Both the position numbers and the translations under genes were made by a program. Of a DNA stretch of 33,894 nt, positions 1 through 11,633 are shown piece by piece. Location: the NCBI GenBank assembly GCA_002682825.1, contig NOKP01000089.1, positions 5,971 to 39,864 on the forward strand. Reading direction: 5' to 3'. The notes under the pieces are model-generated. The model did not search any database, had not been told where the DNA came from, and saw nothing but the letters and a program-made list of their open reading frames with translations. Source of the DNA: Neonectria sp. B-13. Taxonomy: Eukaryota; Ascomycota; Sordariomycetes; Hypocreales; Nectriaceae. The stretch's first letter is position 1. Every line of letters starts with the position of its first letter.

Positions 1-741
1 CGTATCTTGGCATGGACGCATTCCTTCTGCTTGAGGAGCATGCGGCCCAGCTCCAGGTAGCGAATCCTTGGGAGCATAGAGCACTGCATGAGAGTTCCGC
101 CCTCATAGTCCTTTATACACCCCTTCCAAATCGAGTCATCCAACGTGATCTCCTTTGTAAAACCCTGTTTCTTGAAATAGCCGATGGCCAAGTTGTCGGC
201 GTACGTCAGGAAATGCATCATGTTCGATGATGCCTTGATGTAGTCCTTCAAATGCGACATGAGGTGCGCCCCGTACCCCTTGACCTGCTCATCTGACAAG
301 ACGGCACAGAAGACAATCTCGGCGAACTTGCGGTGCTTGAACGGCCGGTACGTGATGCCTCCCACTACTGCCAGCGGCTTCTTCACGATGGCGATGGACA
401 TGTGAGCTCTATCGTAGACGAGACGCGCGATGTAGCTCTTGGGCATCTCCGGCAGCTGCTTTTGGAAGACGCATTTCAACCCGCTCAGGATGATGAGACT
501 CTCCCGCTCACCATCATTGTTGACGACACGAAATTCTATCTCGCCGTTGCGTTCCTCAATAACTGCGGGCTACATGGCACGTTAGTCACATACACAGGCA
601 GGGTACAGCGTTTCAGGACGGCAATACCTTCTCGGGAAGTGGAATGGGCCTCATCACCTGTCCCTCCTCTGCCGGGAGCGATGATGCGAAGTCGGTGCGC
701 TTGTCGCAACTCATGGCGGTCGGCGAGGAAGTATCCTCCAT
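1..741 (-). CDS. GCN5: GCN5-type histone acetyltransferase, 5' part (partial)
   Basis: Catalytic subunit of SAGA-type complexes; it moves acetyl from acetyl-CoA to histone H3 lysines in the nucleus. Exon 1 is 741-628 (38 codons). An intron of 58 bp (627-570) has GTATTG at the donor, a TGACTAAC branch site and an ATGTAG acceptor. Exon 2 runs from 569 off the left edge with no stop. Just after the junction the protein reads [19 protein letters not shown], a Gcn5 hallmark. The GNAT fold follows, with the catalytic Glu in FAEIVFC and the acetyl-CoA loop [10 protein letters not shown], then [15 protein letters not shown] and [19 protein letters not shown]. The bromodomain should lie outside the window. 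An in-frame TAA seven codons upstream supports the ATG at 741. The N-terminus before the HAT region is only about 38 residues and lacks the Lys/Glu-rich stretch that I recall in fungal Gcn5, so this may be a shortened paralogue. Confidence 0.9.
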
Positions 742-2365
742 CGCGTTACGTTTCGAGGCTTAATCAACGCCAAATACATCAGCAAAAGAGCTACCAAGCG
801 AGAAGGCAGACTGTTGAATTACCTCTATAGGCCAGGGTACGTGTTCGACAGTTGATTTCGCTGAATCACTGAGCTGGCCTGGGCTGACTCGTTGGAGTGT
901 ATCCGGGTCTAAACTACTTTCAGCTAAGGTTATCCCTCACAAGGGTACCTTACGGTAGTAGTAATAGCTTGCTGAGGTAATCGCGGACGCGCTGTTGCGA
1001 TCAGAGCCCTACTTGCGAGAATGGTCCACAATGGTGATCCACAATGCCAAGAACCATCAGGCTGCAACGACGGAATGACGTCCCCTCCCGGACTCAAATG
1101 TCACGTCAGGAAACGCGCCTTGAGCAACATAAAGAGGGTCATTTGGTCACTGATCAACGCTCGGGCCTCCTTCGAACGTACTACAGTTATGTGCAATTCG
1201 GCTGGCAAAGTGCATGACTGCTTTGGCGCGGCCGCAGGTTTGAGTTTCAGGCAGCAATGGGTGAATGAACTTTCGGCAATGTTAGTTGAGAAAATGCCGC
1301 ATCTTGTCGGTTTTATCTGCCTTGGCTGCCGCCGTACACAAAGCAACTCATCGGTATTCATAGTGTGTGAGGCGAGACAGGAAGCTCAGTTACAGCCAAC
1401 ACCTGCAATGCAGCAGGAGGTTTTCTTCTTTGAGGGCGAATAAATAATACAGATCATCTGGTCGGGTCTAAGCGATCTCCGCGGAGCGGGTCGGTCTGCC
1501 CAACTACGACTTGATGCTGACATGGTGTGCGGGCTAAGCGTGTCACCTCACAGATACTACAGCCAATGATTACCCCATTCGGTCCCCTCACTGTCCTGCC
1601 GCAATTCTCCTCTCGCACCGCTAAGTGACTCGCCGAGCTGACAAACCGCTTCTTGGCTTTTGAGTTGCTCGCCTGCATTTGTCACAAGTGTCACTGAACG
1701 CATGATGGCCCTGTGCATCCGCTACGTGGTCAGCTCCCCGCCATTAAGCCCCTGCGTAGCGTGTGCTAAAATCTGCCTTGCTTACCTTTCGACGGGGCTG
1801 CTGTGGCTGCAGCCGGTCAAGCAAGCCGTTTTTGGGCCTTCGACAGGGCTTGCATCAAAACCGAAAACGGCAATGGACCGAGGCTGTTTTCTCTTTCCCC
1901 GGAGAGGGAATAACGTAGATCATCGATCCCATCAGCGACCCTAGCCCCCACTCCACGGGCGGAGCCATGCCTTGAGAGCGTTGGAAACGGGCCAAATGGC
2001 ACTGGAACGATGCTACGAACGTGAGAGCGATGATCCCCAAACCAAGGCCGTTTTTAGCTTTTGTCTTTCCAGGAGTAACAGCAGGCATCTAGGCCTGGTT
2101 GAATTTGATCATCTCCCTGTAGGGTCATCGTCCAGTATTTTCTCTTCTATTTTAAAATTGAGCCGATCAAGTAATTCATGCCACCGTTTGCAATCACTTG
2201 TAACGACATATTCTTTGAGACGTGGCAGGCCTTGCAGAAGACAATAAATCTCTTTCAAGTTCGCGGTAGCCCGAGGTTAGTCCCCAAAAAGATGTAGCGA
2301 TATCCTTCCTTCAGTCCGTGTTCGATGCAATGAGATCAAGAAACTCAAGTTACAATAGACTCAAC
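742..2365. other. Spacer with no recognisable gene
   Basis: About 1.6 kb between the GCN5 start and the next coding-like segment. Open frames of up to 140 codons occur (for example 1021-1443 plus), but they show no familiar motif, splice logic or coding-like composition. A short imperfect repeat around 'ttcgac(g/a)gggct' occurs near 1787 and 1838. I see no RNA gene. The proximal part should hold the GCN5 promoter. Confidence 0.5.
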
Positions 2366-2906
2366 ATGTCGGGAGTAAGTCGGATTAGAAGAAAGTTCTA
2401 GTCGTGGTGACGTACATTAAGATGGTGAATACAATATAGCCCAAAGTATCTGCATTTGGTCTCGACTCTACAGGACGCCAACTACACACAAACGTCCTTC
2501 TCAGGGTTATTGACCGTCTGATCTTCGATGCTGACGGCGATAGACTTTGGTTGAAGTTCAGGTTGATGAATGTGAAAGATTGATTGATGGTATTGCTAGT
2601 TCAGGACAACACGCCAGTCGTTGCTGCAATGTACGTGACCGCCCATGTTTCTTACTGCAACTAGAGAGGATGATACTGTAGTCCACCCTTCGCGATGACC
2701 TTGTCAAGCTAGAGAGTATAGTAGAAGCTATTGTGTGTCAATCTTGTCGGTCATCCTATGAGGTGCACGAAATGCAACTGCGAGAGGAGGAAATGAACCG
2801 TGTTCTATTCAATCTCGAGCTCATGTTCATCTTCTCACCGCCTCGACGCCTCGTTGATTACCCAGACGCAAGAAAGTTCATACTGCATGTATGTCATATC
2901 AAATAA
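2366..2906 (+). pseudogene. Possible spliced gene or gene relic, unknown product
   Basis: Three stretches on the plus strand read like protein but do not join into one clean frame. ATG TCG GGA at 2366 is followed by a good donor (GTAAGT, 2375) and an acceptor (AATATAG, 2439). This leads in frame into 2440-2583, which contains STGRQLHTNVLLRVIDRLIF, then a TGA. Segment 2605-2664 contains NTPVVAAMYVTAHV, then a TAG. Segment 2682-2906 follows a CTGTAG acceptor and contains LRDDLVKLESIVEAIVCQSC and REEEMNRVLFNLEL; it has a GTATGT donor at 2889. I could not link the segments with plausible introns in phase, so this may be a decayed gene or one whose introns I misread. I do not recognise the family. 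Confidence 0.3.
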
Positions 2907-2994
2907 CTCCCAGTAGAGCTGCTGGCCGGGTGCTTCAGACCGCGAGGAGAATTCAACCTGGCAGTCAAGTCACGCTGGTTCTTTTTGTCACTAC

Positions 2995-4345
2995 TAGAGC
3001 TGTGATCCAGTTGCGCGAGTCAAAAGGGCAGTGAAATAGAGCTCAAAGGTGTCCTTGGTCTAATCGGCAAGCGCGGACATGGCAGCTTGCAACTGGTAAA
3101 TGCCAAAAAATGCTGTCGGTATCACCTATCCGAAAGTTCCCATCGAGCACGCGCTTTTTGCCATTGTTAGATACTTATGTTGAAATAAGTGCAAAGTGAC
3201 TCATAATATCCCGCGCCTGTATCTATAACAAACTGGAGGGTCTAGACACTACTAACTACCTGAATGACGGCGATAGTGGTGATATTATCCGTTCCTCCCG
3301 AGCGCAATGATACTGTCTATACGCTCATGCAACGCAGCGACCCAGACACCAGGCTGAACATTGGCAGTGTCCATGTTGCCGGATGAGGCCTTGGTCCCGA
3401 TGAAGATAGGAGCTAGCCGGGTGCGGAGAGGCTTATATAAAGTTTGGTTAATGGTAGCCATTTTGTGTGGCTGGTTATCCAAGAAAGTGTTGACGAGGTT
3501 CTGGAGCCCCTTCTCGGCAGAAGCACCACGGCAAAGTCAATCATCTTATGGACTGACGATATAACGGCACTCGGCCGAGTCTGTAGCGTTCCCAAATCCT
3601 ACCTCGACACACTGCTTGCGCTGGATACACTGGTGTTCGATGGGGTCTGATCACCAGTGTTTGACAAAGGACGAAAAGCTGGCATGATCTGGGCTGAGGC
3701 AATGGGCTCGACTTCAATAAAAGCAAAGCGAGAGGTTGCACGCCGTAGAAGTAGTGTATAGACGAGGCAGTTCCAAGCGGCTTCGGATCGATGGAGATTG
3801 GATGAAGCAATGGAATCGTCAACAATTTCTCGGAGGTGCGCATGATTGTCAAAAAGTGCTGCCTCGTTCTCCGCATTAGATTCATCAGAGGCTTGTGTGG
3901 ATTTCCACATGAAGCCGCGAATTCTTATATCCCGAAAATCCGAATGCCCTCGAAGAGTCGCTAGCAGAATCTCTTCTTTTGCCTCAACCGCAGAGAGAGC
4001 CTCGGAAACCTTTGAGCATCGTCTAGAAGAACACTTCCGAGATCACGCTCTTTTGCGAAACGAACGGGTCGCACCAGGTTTAACGTCTTCTAGAATTGCT
4101 TAGTGGAATATGAACTGCGCGATGACGTCGTGTGTGAGGTGTCTGGGAGCTTGCTGAGCGGTTGTGGGAGCTGAAAAAGCTGCTCTGATTGCCAGAACAG
4201 CAGTGAAATAGAATGTTGAGCGTGTTGAGGTGGCTGTTTGGGTAGCTGGATCGTCAAAGACGGTTCCATCACTGTCATGTCGCAGAACTGAGGTCGGGAC
4301 GGGTTGGAGTATCGTTGGGATCCGGGTAGAGATCCGAGTATTCAC
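2995..4345 (-). pseudogene. PD-(D/E)XK nuclease-like domain protein, frameshifted
   Basis: Homologous to a large fungal family annotated as PD-(D/E)XK nuclease-like, with no clear cellular role. The recognisable pieces lie in different minus-strand frames. Near 4300-4240 is DSDGTVFDDPATQT. At 3910-3599 are HRSEAAWNCLVYTLLLRRAT, EPIASAQIMPAFRPLS and NTSVSSASSVSR. At about 3595-3525 is SAVISSVHKMIDFAVVLLP. From about 3523 to 3285, in another frame, are NQPHKMATINQTLYKP and NMDTANVQPGVWVAALHERI. A C-terminal remnant, GIYQLQAAMSALAD followed by TAG, lies near 3110-3060. At least two frameshifts and several stops break it. As I recall the family, the active site includes IETK; here it reads IGTK, so the acidic residue is lost. 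Confidence 0.75.
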
Positions 4346-4759
4346 TCGTTCCCTGACGTTTCAACGGAATTGACATTTTGTCAGGAAGGCGACATCGACA
4401 CGAATTGATGAGCAATAGATCGACTGTCAGCGTTGTGTCCACGGGATAGGTCGTTATAAAGTTTCCACTTCATCAACCTACGCCTAGATAACCAAGGAGT
4501 CCATGTCCAGGGGTACAAATGTATCATAATAATATTTTTTTATAAGCAATAGTGGCGTTTGTTCGATTCGCACAGTATATGACGGCGCCAGAGTGATCAC
4601 TATGGTTGAAATGGTCTAATATAATTAGCGAGTTTAATTTGTTTTGGTGGCCGGTGGTTTATCACCACAACGCCCCATTAGAAATTCATACCCCCAACGA
4701 CTGCAATGCCGTCCCTGAATTATACCCCTGCCATTGAAACCAACTCTGCACAGTCCAGA
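4346..4759. other. Spacer between pseudogene and HNH gene
   Basis: AT-leaning sequence with no coding signal on either strand. It would hold the 3' flank of the HNH gene and the remains of the promoter of the PD-(D/E)XK pseudogene. No RNA gene or repeat is seen. Confidence 0.5.
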
Positions 4760-6560
4760 TCAATGAAGTTTTGCTTGCTTCGAGCGTCTCCCGACCTTTA
4801 TCAACTCCCAGTTCACATCTGCTAGAAATTCTTCGTTATTGTACGGGGTGATGTAACCATCATGGCTGGCATGAGTTCGTGCGGTCAGAGACTTCTGGGC
4901 AGAGTCTGGCCGTTTGCGTTTCCGACTATAGTCAAATTTATCAAAGCCGGCTGGTTCAAGTTCTCCTGATTCGCAACATATAGCGCGAGAGGCAGTAGCC
5001 CGATCGTCGATGGTGGGATCTGATCCGCACAGGGAAGAGGAAGATAGCTGGCCATCATTCGAAAAAGAGTCTATCAAGTCACCTACCAACTCAGGAACAT
5101 GCTGGTCAGGACTTGGTAGTGTGGTTTGAGCCCGCTTGTACGGGTCACCAGAAGTAATTTGACCAGCATGGCCATCCTGGTTCTGTGACTGGGAGGCTGA
5201 CTCTACTCCTCTCGAACCTGTGATTCTGGGAAGCTTGAACCGTAAATCAAACGGAGTATTACTGCCGGATGTCGCTCCCCTACTGCCTAAACAGGTTGTT
5301 TCCTCAAAGTCCATCTTGGCTGCCATGTTCTCGATGCAACACATTTCGTAGTGATGGCGCAACGCACCCCGGTCAATATATCGTGGAACCCTGGCGACAC
5401 GCCCATGATATTCAAGAAGCATATCGTATGGCATAAACACTCGGATTCTCAGGGTCTCTGGATGTATGGAGAAGAGTCGTGCATCGAAGAGTTCGTGGAG
5501 GTGGCTCTGGAGAAGAATCCCATTCTCGGGAGACCATGTACGTTCCCAAGCTTCTGCCAAACGACGGGAGCTCCGTCTTGCATTTTCGTCTCGCTCGTCA
5601 CCGTCAACAGCTTCCGGGTCGGGATATGTATGGTAATGCTGCTGGGAAACGATGTGACACGCCTGCAGAGCAGGACCGATCCCAGGGTGGCCGTACCAAG
5701 ACCGTCCCGTCCCCGTGACAGCGCATTGACGGCCTAACGAGAGACATGAAGACCGAAATTTAGCAATCTTCTGCTTAGCTCGTTCGGTCGTGATTTCGCT
5801 CTGTGGGGGTGCAACCACACTGGGGAGGTCGTTTTCATCGTTCACTAAAGCAGGGTCTATTTCTGAGTCCTTGCTAGGGGATACAGAACCAGACGCTGAT
5901 CGTTTTGAAGGAGACTGAGAGCCTTTCCTCGGACGTGTTGTCTTTCGAAGCGGGTATGCAGCAAAAAAAGGGTCGGATGAGGCCTTTTTTGGTGGCAAGT
6001 AGCGGTGGTCTATCCGGCGGCCAGGCTTGGTAATATGGCGTGCGCATCCAGCTATGTGATTGATTAGCGACAAGGTACCGTATGCACGTGGGCTTCTCGA
6101 TGTGCATTTACGAACCTTCGAAATGAGATGTCAAGGGCTGGTCAGTCGACAGGCCACAGTTCTGATGGACAAGAACGCGATATTGAATTGTGGGACGTTC
6201 TTCCGGCAAAATCGATGTCCCTTGGGGAAGGGCTGGAACTAATTGGTCCAAGCCACTGCTGTCTACAAAGGACGGGATTGCAACGACAGACGGGTCGTCT
6301 TCGGGCATGTTGATCAGCTCCGCAAGGCCAAAAGCTACATTATCCCAACCATTTGCACCGCTTGCACTGCTCCAAAAGTCGAGCTCTTCGTCTTTGACCC
6401 CGAAACATAGTCGCATTTCATTGAGGACGTCGCGAAATGTCATCGATGCATTATGTTCAGGTTGAAAGGTGCCAGCAAAACAGATGTCGCCACGTGTTGC
6501 CAGAAGCTCGATGTTCCATCCAAGGGTGCGTTGATTTGGCGTCACAGCTGCGCTGGACAT
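4760..6560 (-). CDS. HNH nuclease-domain protein
   Basis: Two exons, 6560-6116 and 6051-4760, joined by a 64-bp intron (6115-6052; donor GTTCGT, branch GCTAATC, acceptor CATAG), give about 578 aa. The intron removes a frame change exactly, which supports the model. The central region carries an HNH-type site: CAVTG (about 258-262), then ACH (His about 281), SPENGIL (Asn about 325) and HLHELFD (His about 332/334). This matches the fungal HNH_2-like family, where the fold binds a metal and cuts DNA; the target and role here are unknown. The N-terminal 150 residues (MTFRDVLNEMRLCFGV) match the general layout of these proteins. A Ser/Pro/Lys-rich linker (about 185-225) and a long low-complexity C-terminus flank the site. 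It appears intact, unlike the pseudogenes on both sides. Confidence 0.85.
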
Positions 6561-6745
6561 TTTAAGTGATTGCGTCAGACCAGGGTTGCTGAACGTTGAG
6601 AGTTGGCAAACCGCCGCGATGTTGCCATCGCAAGAATTGATGTCGGTTTGTCCTGTGATGTTACCAAAGCGGAGCGGACCAGCATTATTCCGAAGTGACT
6701 CAGAGAGTTCATGTTACACTCCTTGTTGATTCTTCAGGGGTTGTG

Positions 6746-7006
6746 CTAGTTGACGCAGCAACCAAATGTGACGGATTTACCCGGTCCGACCGCAAACTTG
6801 CAGAGGAGGCAAATAAGAATCTGATGCTCATCAAGGACGCAGAGAACGCAGTCCATCCACGCAGGATTTTCTTCTTCAAGAAGCTGTGGAGTAGCATGAG
6901 AGGATTGGTCATCCGGCGGAAGCAAGACTTCACTCCCGTCTTCCAGTTCCTGTGTCGGCATAGACCCTGAACTCCATTCTGAGCCCCCCACCCTAGATTC
7001 CGCCAC
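6746..7006 (-). pseudogene. Fragment resembling an OrsD/TLH-type C2H2 zinc-finger region
   Basis: The minus-strand frame contains PQLLEEENPAWMDCVLC and DEHQILICLLCKFAVGPGKS. The spacing (aromatic/Pro lead-in, 'C..C' in ICLLCKFAV, then GKS) resembles the cysteine-rich domain found in fungal OrsD-like proteins and at the N-terminus of RecQ-like TLH helicases. The expected downstream His pair is missing because the frame stops after GCCVN. No intron restores it, so I read it as a remnant. The assignment is from memory of the motif and could be wrong. The opposite strand (6695-6970) is also open, for 91 codons, without recognisable content. Confidence 0.35.
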
Positions 7007-8281
7007 CCTTATACACCAAAAAGGCTATGGGTTTAAGATTCTATATTAAATCAGCCTTTTAATAGTTGAAGTTATAAAAATAACTAGTCTCTTAATGAAT
7101 ACTAATCTGATATATTTTATGGCTTTATATATAATTAACTTGCTTCATTATTTATATATTAAGCTTTAAAGACTTAGTTAGTATTTTCCAGTATTTTCTT
7201 AGTAAAGTAACACCCGGCTTGCGCGCTTTAGGAACCTCCGCTCATACTCAGCCTCACCCCACACCCAGTTACTCTATTAGGTAATTTACTACCCTTCACT
7301 ATTATTGTGTCGGGGCTGGCTGACACGGAGGTCCGGATAAGGTGCCGGTGTTCTTGTATTTTCATTGGCTAAGGACCACTTTCAATAAGTGGTCCATTTG
7401 GCTTGAGATAAAAAGGGGATTGAAACTGACAAGGTCAGTCGGGAAGTTAGCAGAATCATCATCTTAGGCAGTGAATTTGAGAGGCAAAATGACTCCACTT
7501 TTCGGTCAATCTTGGATATGTTAAGGTGATCAAGGCCATCTGTTTCTACTGTTCATTTCAGATGTACGATTGGAGCCGTTTTAGCAATCCTTCGGTCCGC
7601 TCCTCTTGATGCCCCACGACACATCCCGTCTTTCCCTGCAGCCGGCCTCTGTTTTCTCTAGGGGTTGGCTGTTTTTCCAGTGTCTCTCTCCCAGGTCATC
7701 CTCACCAATACATTAATGTCGTCAGCCCTTAGTCTTTGTGTTAAGGATCAGTGCAACAATCAGCCTATCATTTATCAGTATACAGTAGACAGTAGAGGTT
7801 AGTAAGCATGCTCCTAGTCTTGCCTGGTAATGAACAGACAATAAAAGCTGCTCATGGACTAGTTAATACATGCTTCCCTAGCTAGATGTACTCCATCTAG
7901 TGTTACTGCTTTATTGGTGGAATGCACACTTCGTTATAAAGACACCACGGGAAAAAGCTGTCTTGGAAAGGCGAAGCTGGAAGCAGGGAAACAGCGATTA
8001 TGTACGCCTTGAAGGTAGGACCGGCATTCTGTCAACGATCCCGCCCTGATCAGGCCAGAGGCAACAAGAGATCACAAAGGATAGTCATAAAAGTGAAGGT
8101 TGCCTACTGTGACAGTGATCTCCATTGCAAGACATAAGACAAGAAAACAACAGCCTAAAAACATGAAATAAAATGAACAAAGGGGAAAGAAAGACGAATA
8201 AAGAGGCCAAAACATGTCCTAGGTAAACAATAGTATAGTATTAAAAAGAACAAAATATCAATTACTACTTACAACACTAAA
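7007..8281. other. Non-coding spacer with an AT-rich patch
   Basis: No gene is seen. Positions about 7015-7205 are strongly AT-rich, unlike the neighbours, as in repeat-induced-mutated or relic repeat DNA. The last few hundred bases before 8282 are the 3' flank of the large minus-strand module B. Confidence 0.5.
7373..7395. repeat. Perfect 9-bp inverted repeat, 5-nt loop
   Basis: ggaccactt, loop tcaat, aagtggtcc. The hairpin lies in the spacer downstream of module B. No T-run follows on either strand, so it is not a bacterial-type terminator. Function unknown. Confidence 0.6.
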
Positions 8282-11200
8282 CTAACCATTGCTTGCAATA
8301 GTATCTAGGGTGGAAGCATCTTCCTCATCCCCATCCTCCTCTTCCTCCCCCCTTTCCACCTCTAACTCTCCCTCTCCCATCTCAGTCATCTCCCTAGTCT
8401 CAATATCCTGCTGTGGTGGCTCTGTTTGGCATAAAAAACGCTGCAGCAGGGACGGGCTCTCTGCATCTGGCTCCACTGCCTGCTGCTTGGCTCCCAAGTG
8501 ACTGCAGAGGTCATATTGCTTGCCGCCATTATCAAGTAGATAAGTAGCCCACCTCCAGATTGAGATAATAGATGGAGGAAGTCCTGGAAAGGACCAGATG
8601 GTTTTAAGCAAGCTGAAAAGGTTGTGGCGAGTAGGCAGCAGAATGGTAGGCAGGCTTACCACCGTCTCGACTTGAGCCCGAGGGATGTTCATCTCTGATA
8701 CAGGTAGGAATAGAACATCCTCTTCACCATAGTCCCGCAGCAGTATATCCTTAAGGGCCCATGGAATCACATGTCTTGGGGCACGGCTGTTACTCCAAAC
8801 AGGACCTGCCAGGGAAACCATTCGCCTAAGTAGCCGTCGGCAGTAGCGTTGGATGGTTTCGTCCGCAGTATGCTGTAGCTTCTTGGTGTGGACCATCAGC
8901 CGCAGCCAGTCCACTTGGGCGCGTATCTCGAGGTCCTGAAAGCCTCGGGCAGACGGGATTCTCGGGAGCATTGTAGGGTATAGGCCACGGGGAAACTGTG
9001 TGTAGTGGGTGACGGTGGCCAAGCTTGTAAAGCACTCTCCCTCTGGTGGTGAGAAATAGGGAGCCCAATACTGGATCTGGAAGAAGGCTGGCCTGCCGTG
9101 ATACCAGGTGCCGTGGGCATGCTTGGTGCCCACCTCTTTTGACTGGTCGCTATTGAAGGCGACTAGAATGTAGCGGCCGATTTGGGACTTGAAGCGATCA
9201 TCGAATGGCCCCGCCGGCCCGTCAATCACCTTCCAGAACTCCTTAAAGGCATGGTAGACCTGCAGAAAGCGGAGTCGTGCCCAGGTTGGCGGGCTCGGGC
9301 GCCCAAACAGGTGGTCGAATACAAAGTCACACCAACTGTTGTGCGGCGGCAGTCGTCGGCGGGTCGTCATCCAACACGGCAGTTCACTCGGCAGGACATC
9401 GCCTTCCCCCTCTGCGGCGGCTTGGTCAGTCGTCTCGCCCGTTGGGACCGGCGCGGCGGCGGTATACTTGGCCCATGCCTCGACGTACACCTCCCAGATC
9501 GTCTGGGCCGTAGGGATACAGCCCGCATCGGCAGCAGATTCATCCTGTGCCCGCTGGAGCCGGCTCAGAGGCGGCATCTTGCTTCGCCCAAGCCTACCCC
9601 GTACCCCATCCCAGTAGGACTCGACCTTGGCTAGGAAGTGTTCGTGGTAGGCCCGGGCAATCTCCTCGGTGGCGAGCCTCATGGCCCGGTCGGCTAACTG
9701 CTCTGCCTCACGGTCGCGCCCCTCGTCGAACGCCAGCCGGGCCTGTCGGAGCCACTTCTGGAGCAGGAACTCGACGGTGACCTGAGAGGTAGTAAGAGCC
9801 TGCACGTTGGACTGATGGGCCAGGCGTGCCTGAAGGGGGTTTCGGGGAATGTAGAGCTCGACGAGGGTCTCAAGCGCCAGGTGACCCCGCTGCCAGTTCA
9901 TATGGGCACGGGGGATCCAAAGCATCCCGGATGCATCGATGGAAGCATCGAGCCCGAGACCCCGCCGCTCTTTACAGCCATCCCGGGTCCGTACGCGCCA
10001 ACGAGACAGCCAAATCCACTTGTCAAAGCCCAGCGCCGGTTCATCGCTCAAGGTGTGTATAAGAAGCCGACAGAGGAGCTGTGCAGTGTAGAAGTCAAGC
10101 ACCTGCTGGACTGGGGGAGGGGACGAAGAGGGCGTGGGGTTGGCACAGTCGGCTTGGCGAGGCAATGGCTTGAGGAAGATGTGGTCGAAAGGGAGAACCA
10201 GGCGGGCGGCCTGGGTGAAGATGAGGGCGTTCATATCTTTGGTGGGGACGGCCCAGAATGGGTCGTGTTCCCTGGGCTCTGGGTTCAGCGGGACCACGCG
10301 GGTCAGTAAGCCGGTGTGGGGGCTCTGATCGGGGTGGAAGGAGCCATTGCTCCACATGGTCAGGATGGTATCCAGACGGAAGGTGACTTCCTTCCGAATG
10401 CCATAGTTGGTCAAGGCTTGGGGGTTCGAGATGGCCTGGAGATGCTGCTTGTTTGCCTCCCAGGCACGGAGGAGGGCAGGGCGGTTCAGCTGGGGTATGA
10501 AGGCCCGCTGGCGATTCTGGCTCATGGAGGATAGGTCCTTGACCATGCTCTCGTCAAAGGCAAGGAGGGGGAGGAAACCGGAGCCGAAGAGTTGGTAGTC
10601 GCTAAACATAACACCAAAGAGCTCCTTGTTGCAGTTGTATGCCTTGGCGCGAACGACGCCGGGCTGCCGGGCCTCCGGGTGCGCTAGGTTGGAGGCCCGG
10701 GTGGGCTTGACCTTGGAGGTGTAGGTGCCTGTATCACGGAGGAGGAAGGAACGGAAGTGGGTGGCAGCCAGGGGGGCCTCTGGGGCAATGTCCCCGAGCC
10801 GCTCGTGGAGGCGGTGGTTGCATTGGTTCTTCCACAGAAGGGTCCAAGGCTCAGACTGGTCGGAGGCGATAGGGCTACTCACATAGTCTCGCATCCCGAT
10901 ATCGAGCCAGCACGAGTGAATGTCCAGTTGGCTTGGGTCAAGGCCTGCCAAGACTACATCCTGGAATGCATGCAAGGTTTCCTGGAGGCTAGGCCGGGCA
11001 AAGGTGTTCTTCAGGTCGTGGGCTTGAAAGAGCAAGCGCGGGCCCTGGAAATAGCTGACTGGCTCTCCTCTCGTAGTCGGGACCTGGACTGTGTTCGCCT
11101 TCTCCACAATAGAGGCCCAGAAGCGGGAGAGGTCTTCAGCTGGGATGGCATACACAAGAGAAAAAGACCGGCTCTCGTCCTCTGCCCTCCACCGGCCTGT

Positions 11201-11633
11201 CCCCGGCTTTTCCCTAAAGGAGCGGGACTTGGCGTAGGCAATATCGTACGTGCGGGGGATCTCCTGTCGAATGGGGTCGGAGACCGTCTCGTAGGCTGCC
11301 GGGATGATGATTTGGTCATAGAGATCCCGTTGCCGCTCTAGCGAGAGGCCATTCGAGGTGGCTGATGTTGTTGAGCGAGCGGCCTTGGGGAAGAAGAGAA
11401 GGACGGAGATGCGGACGCTCGCCGTCGTGAAATGGCCAAGGGGGATGTGTCGTGTGTTGGCGAGGTCGAGGCCGTGCGGCTGAATGACTTGGTTGGTGGT
11501 AAGATTGTGCTTGTAGGGGGGGGAGAAAGGTGAGGCGGAAGTCGTTGGGTGGCCGGATGGCTGCTAGATCCTTGGCCCCGAGCCAGATGCTATCAATATC
11601 CTGGGATCCACGCTGATGACTTTCGAGAATCTC
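8282..11633 (-). CDS. Large unknown protein, module B (tandem paralogue of module A; frameshifted, no own start)
   Basis: I do not recognise the family. The open frame runs from 11515 to the stop at 8282 (1,077 aa). A further 39 codons in another frame (11633-11516) match module A (DIDSIWLGAK, RPPNDFRL) and are split from the rest by C8 at 11523-11516, one C too many. Shared with module A at roughly half identity are RLLFQ.HDLKNTF, SCWLDIG.RD, LFGSGFLPLLA, FTQAAR, FYTAQL.CRLL, WIWLSRW, ERRGLGL, TAQTIWE, HLF.RPSPPTW, FILV.FNSDQ..E.GT and FWAPYFSPP. Differences are often synonymous, so both were under protein-level selection. No ATG occurs in frame before about residue 225, and the sequence starts on the codon after module A's TAG in the same frame. 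It is therefore probably made as part of a fused product or is recently broken. The C-terminus is a long acidic tail. It looks more GC-rich than module A. Confidence 0.75.

Noticed and set aside
966..980. 15-mer agcttgctgaggtaa also present at 28882
   Set aside because: One 15-base match in 34 kb is near chance and the flanks do not match.
1021..1443. 140-codon open frame on the plus strand
   Set aside because: No motif, no splice support, protein composition looks random and an overlapping minus frame is similarly open.
4545..4590. tRNA-like T-loop word gttcgattcgca
   Set aside because: The stem bases do not pair and no acceptor or anticodon arm can be built around it.
7300..7330. Possible LTR start tgtcggggctgg
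   Set aside because: No second copy or matching end found in the window.
9182..10309. Several long plus-strand open frames opposite module B
   Set aside because: Shadows of a GC-rich coding strand; the minus frame is conserved in module A.
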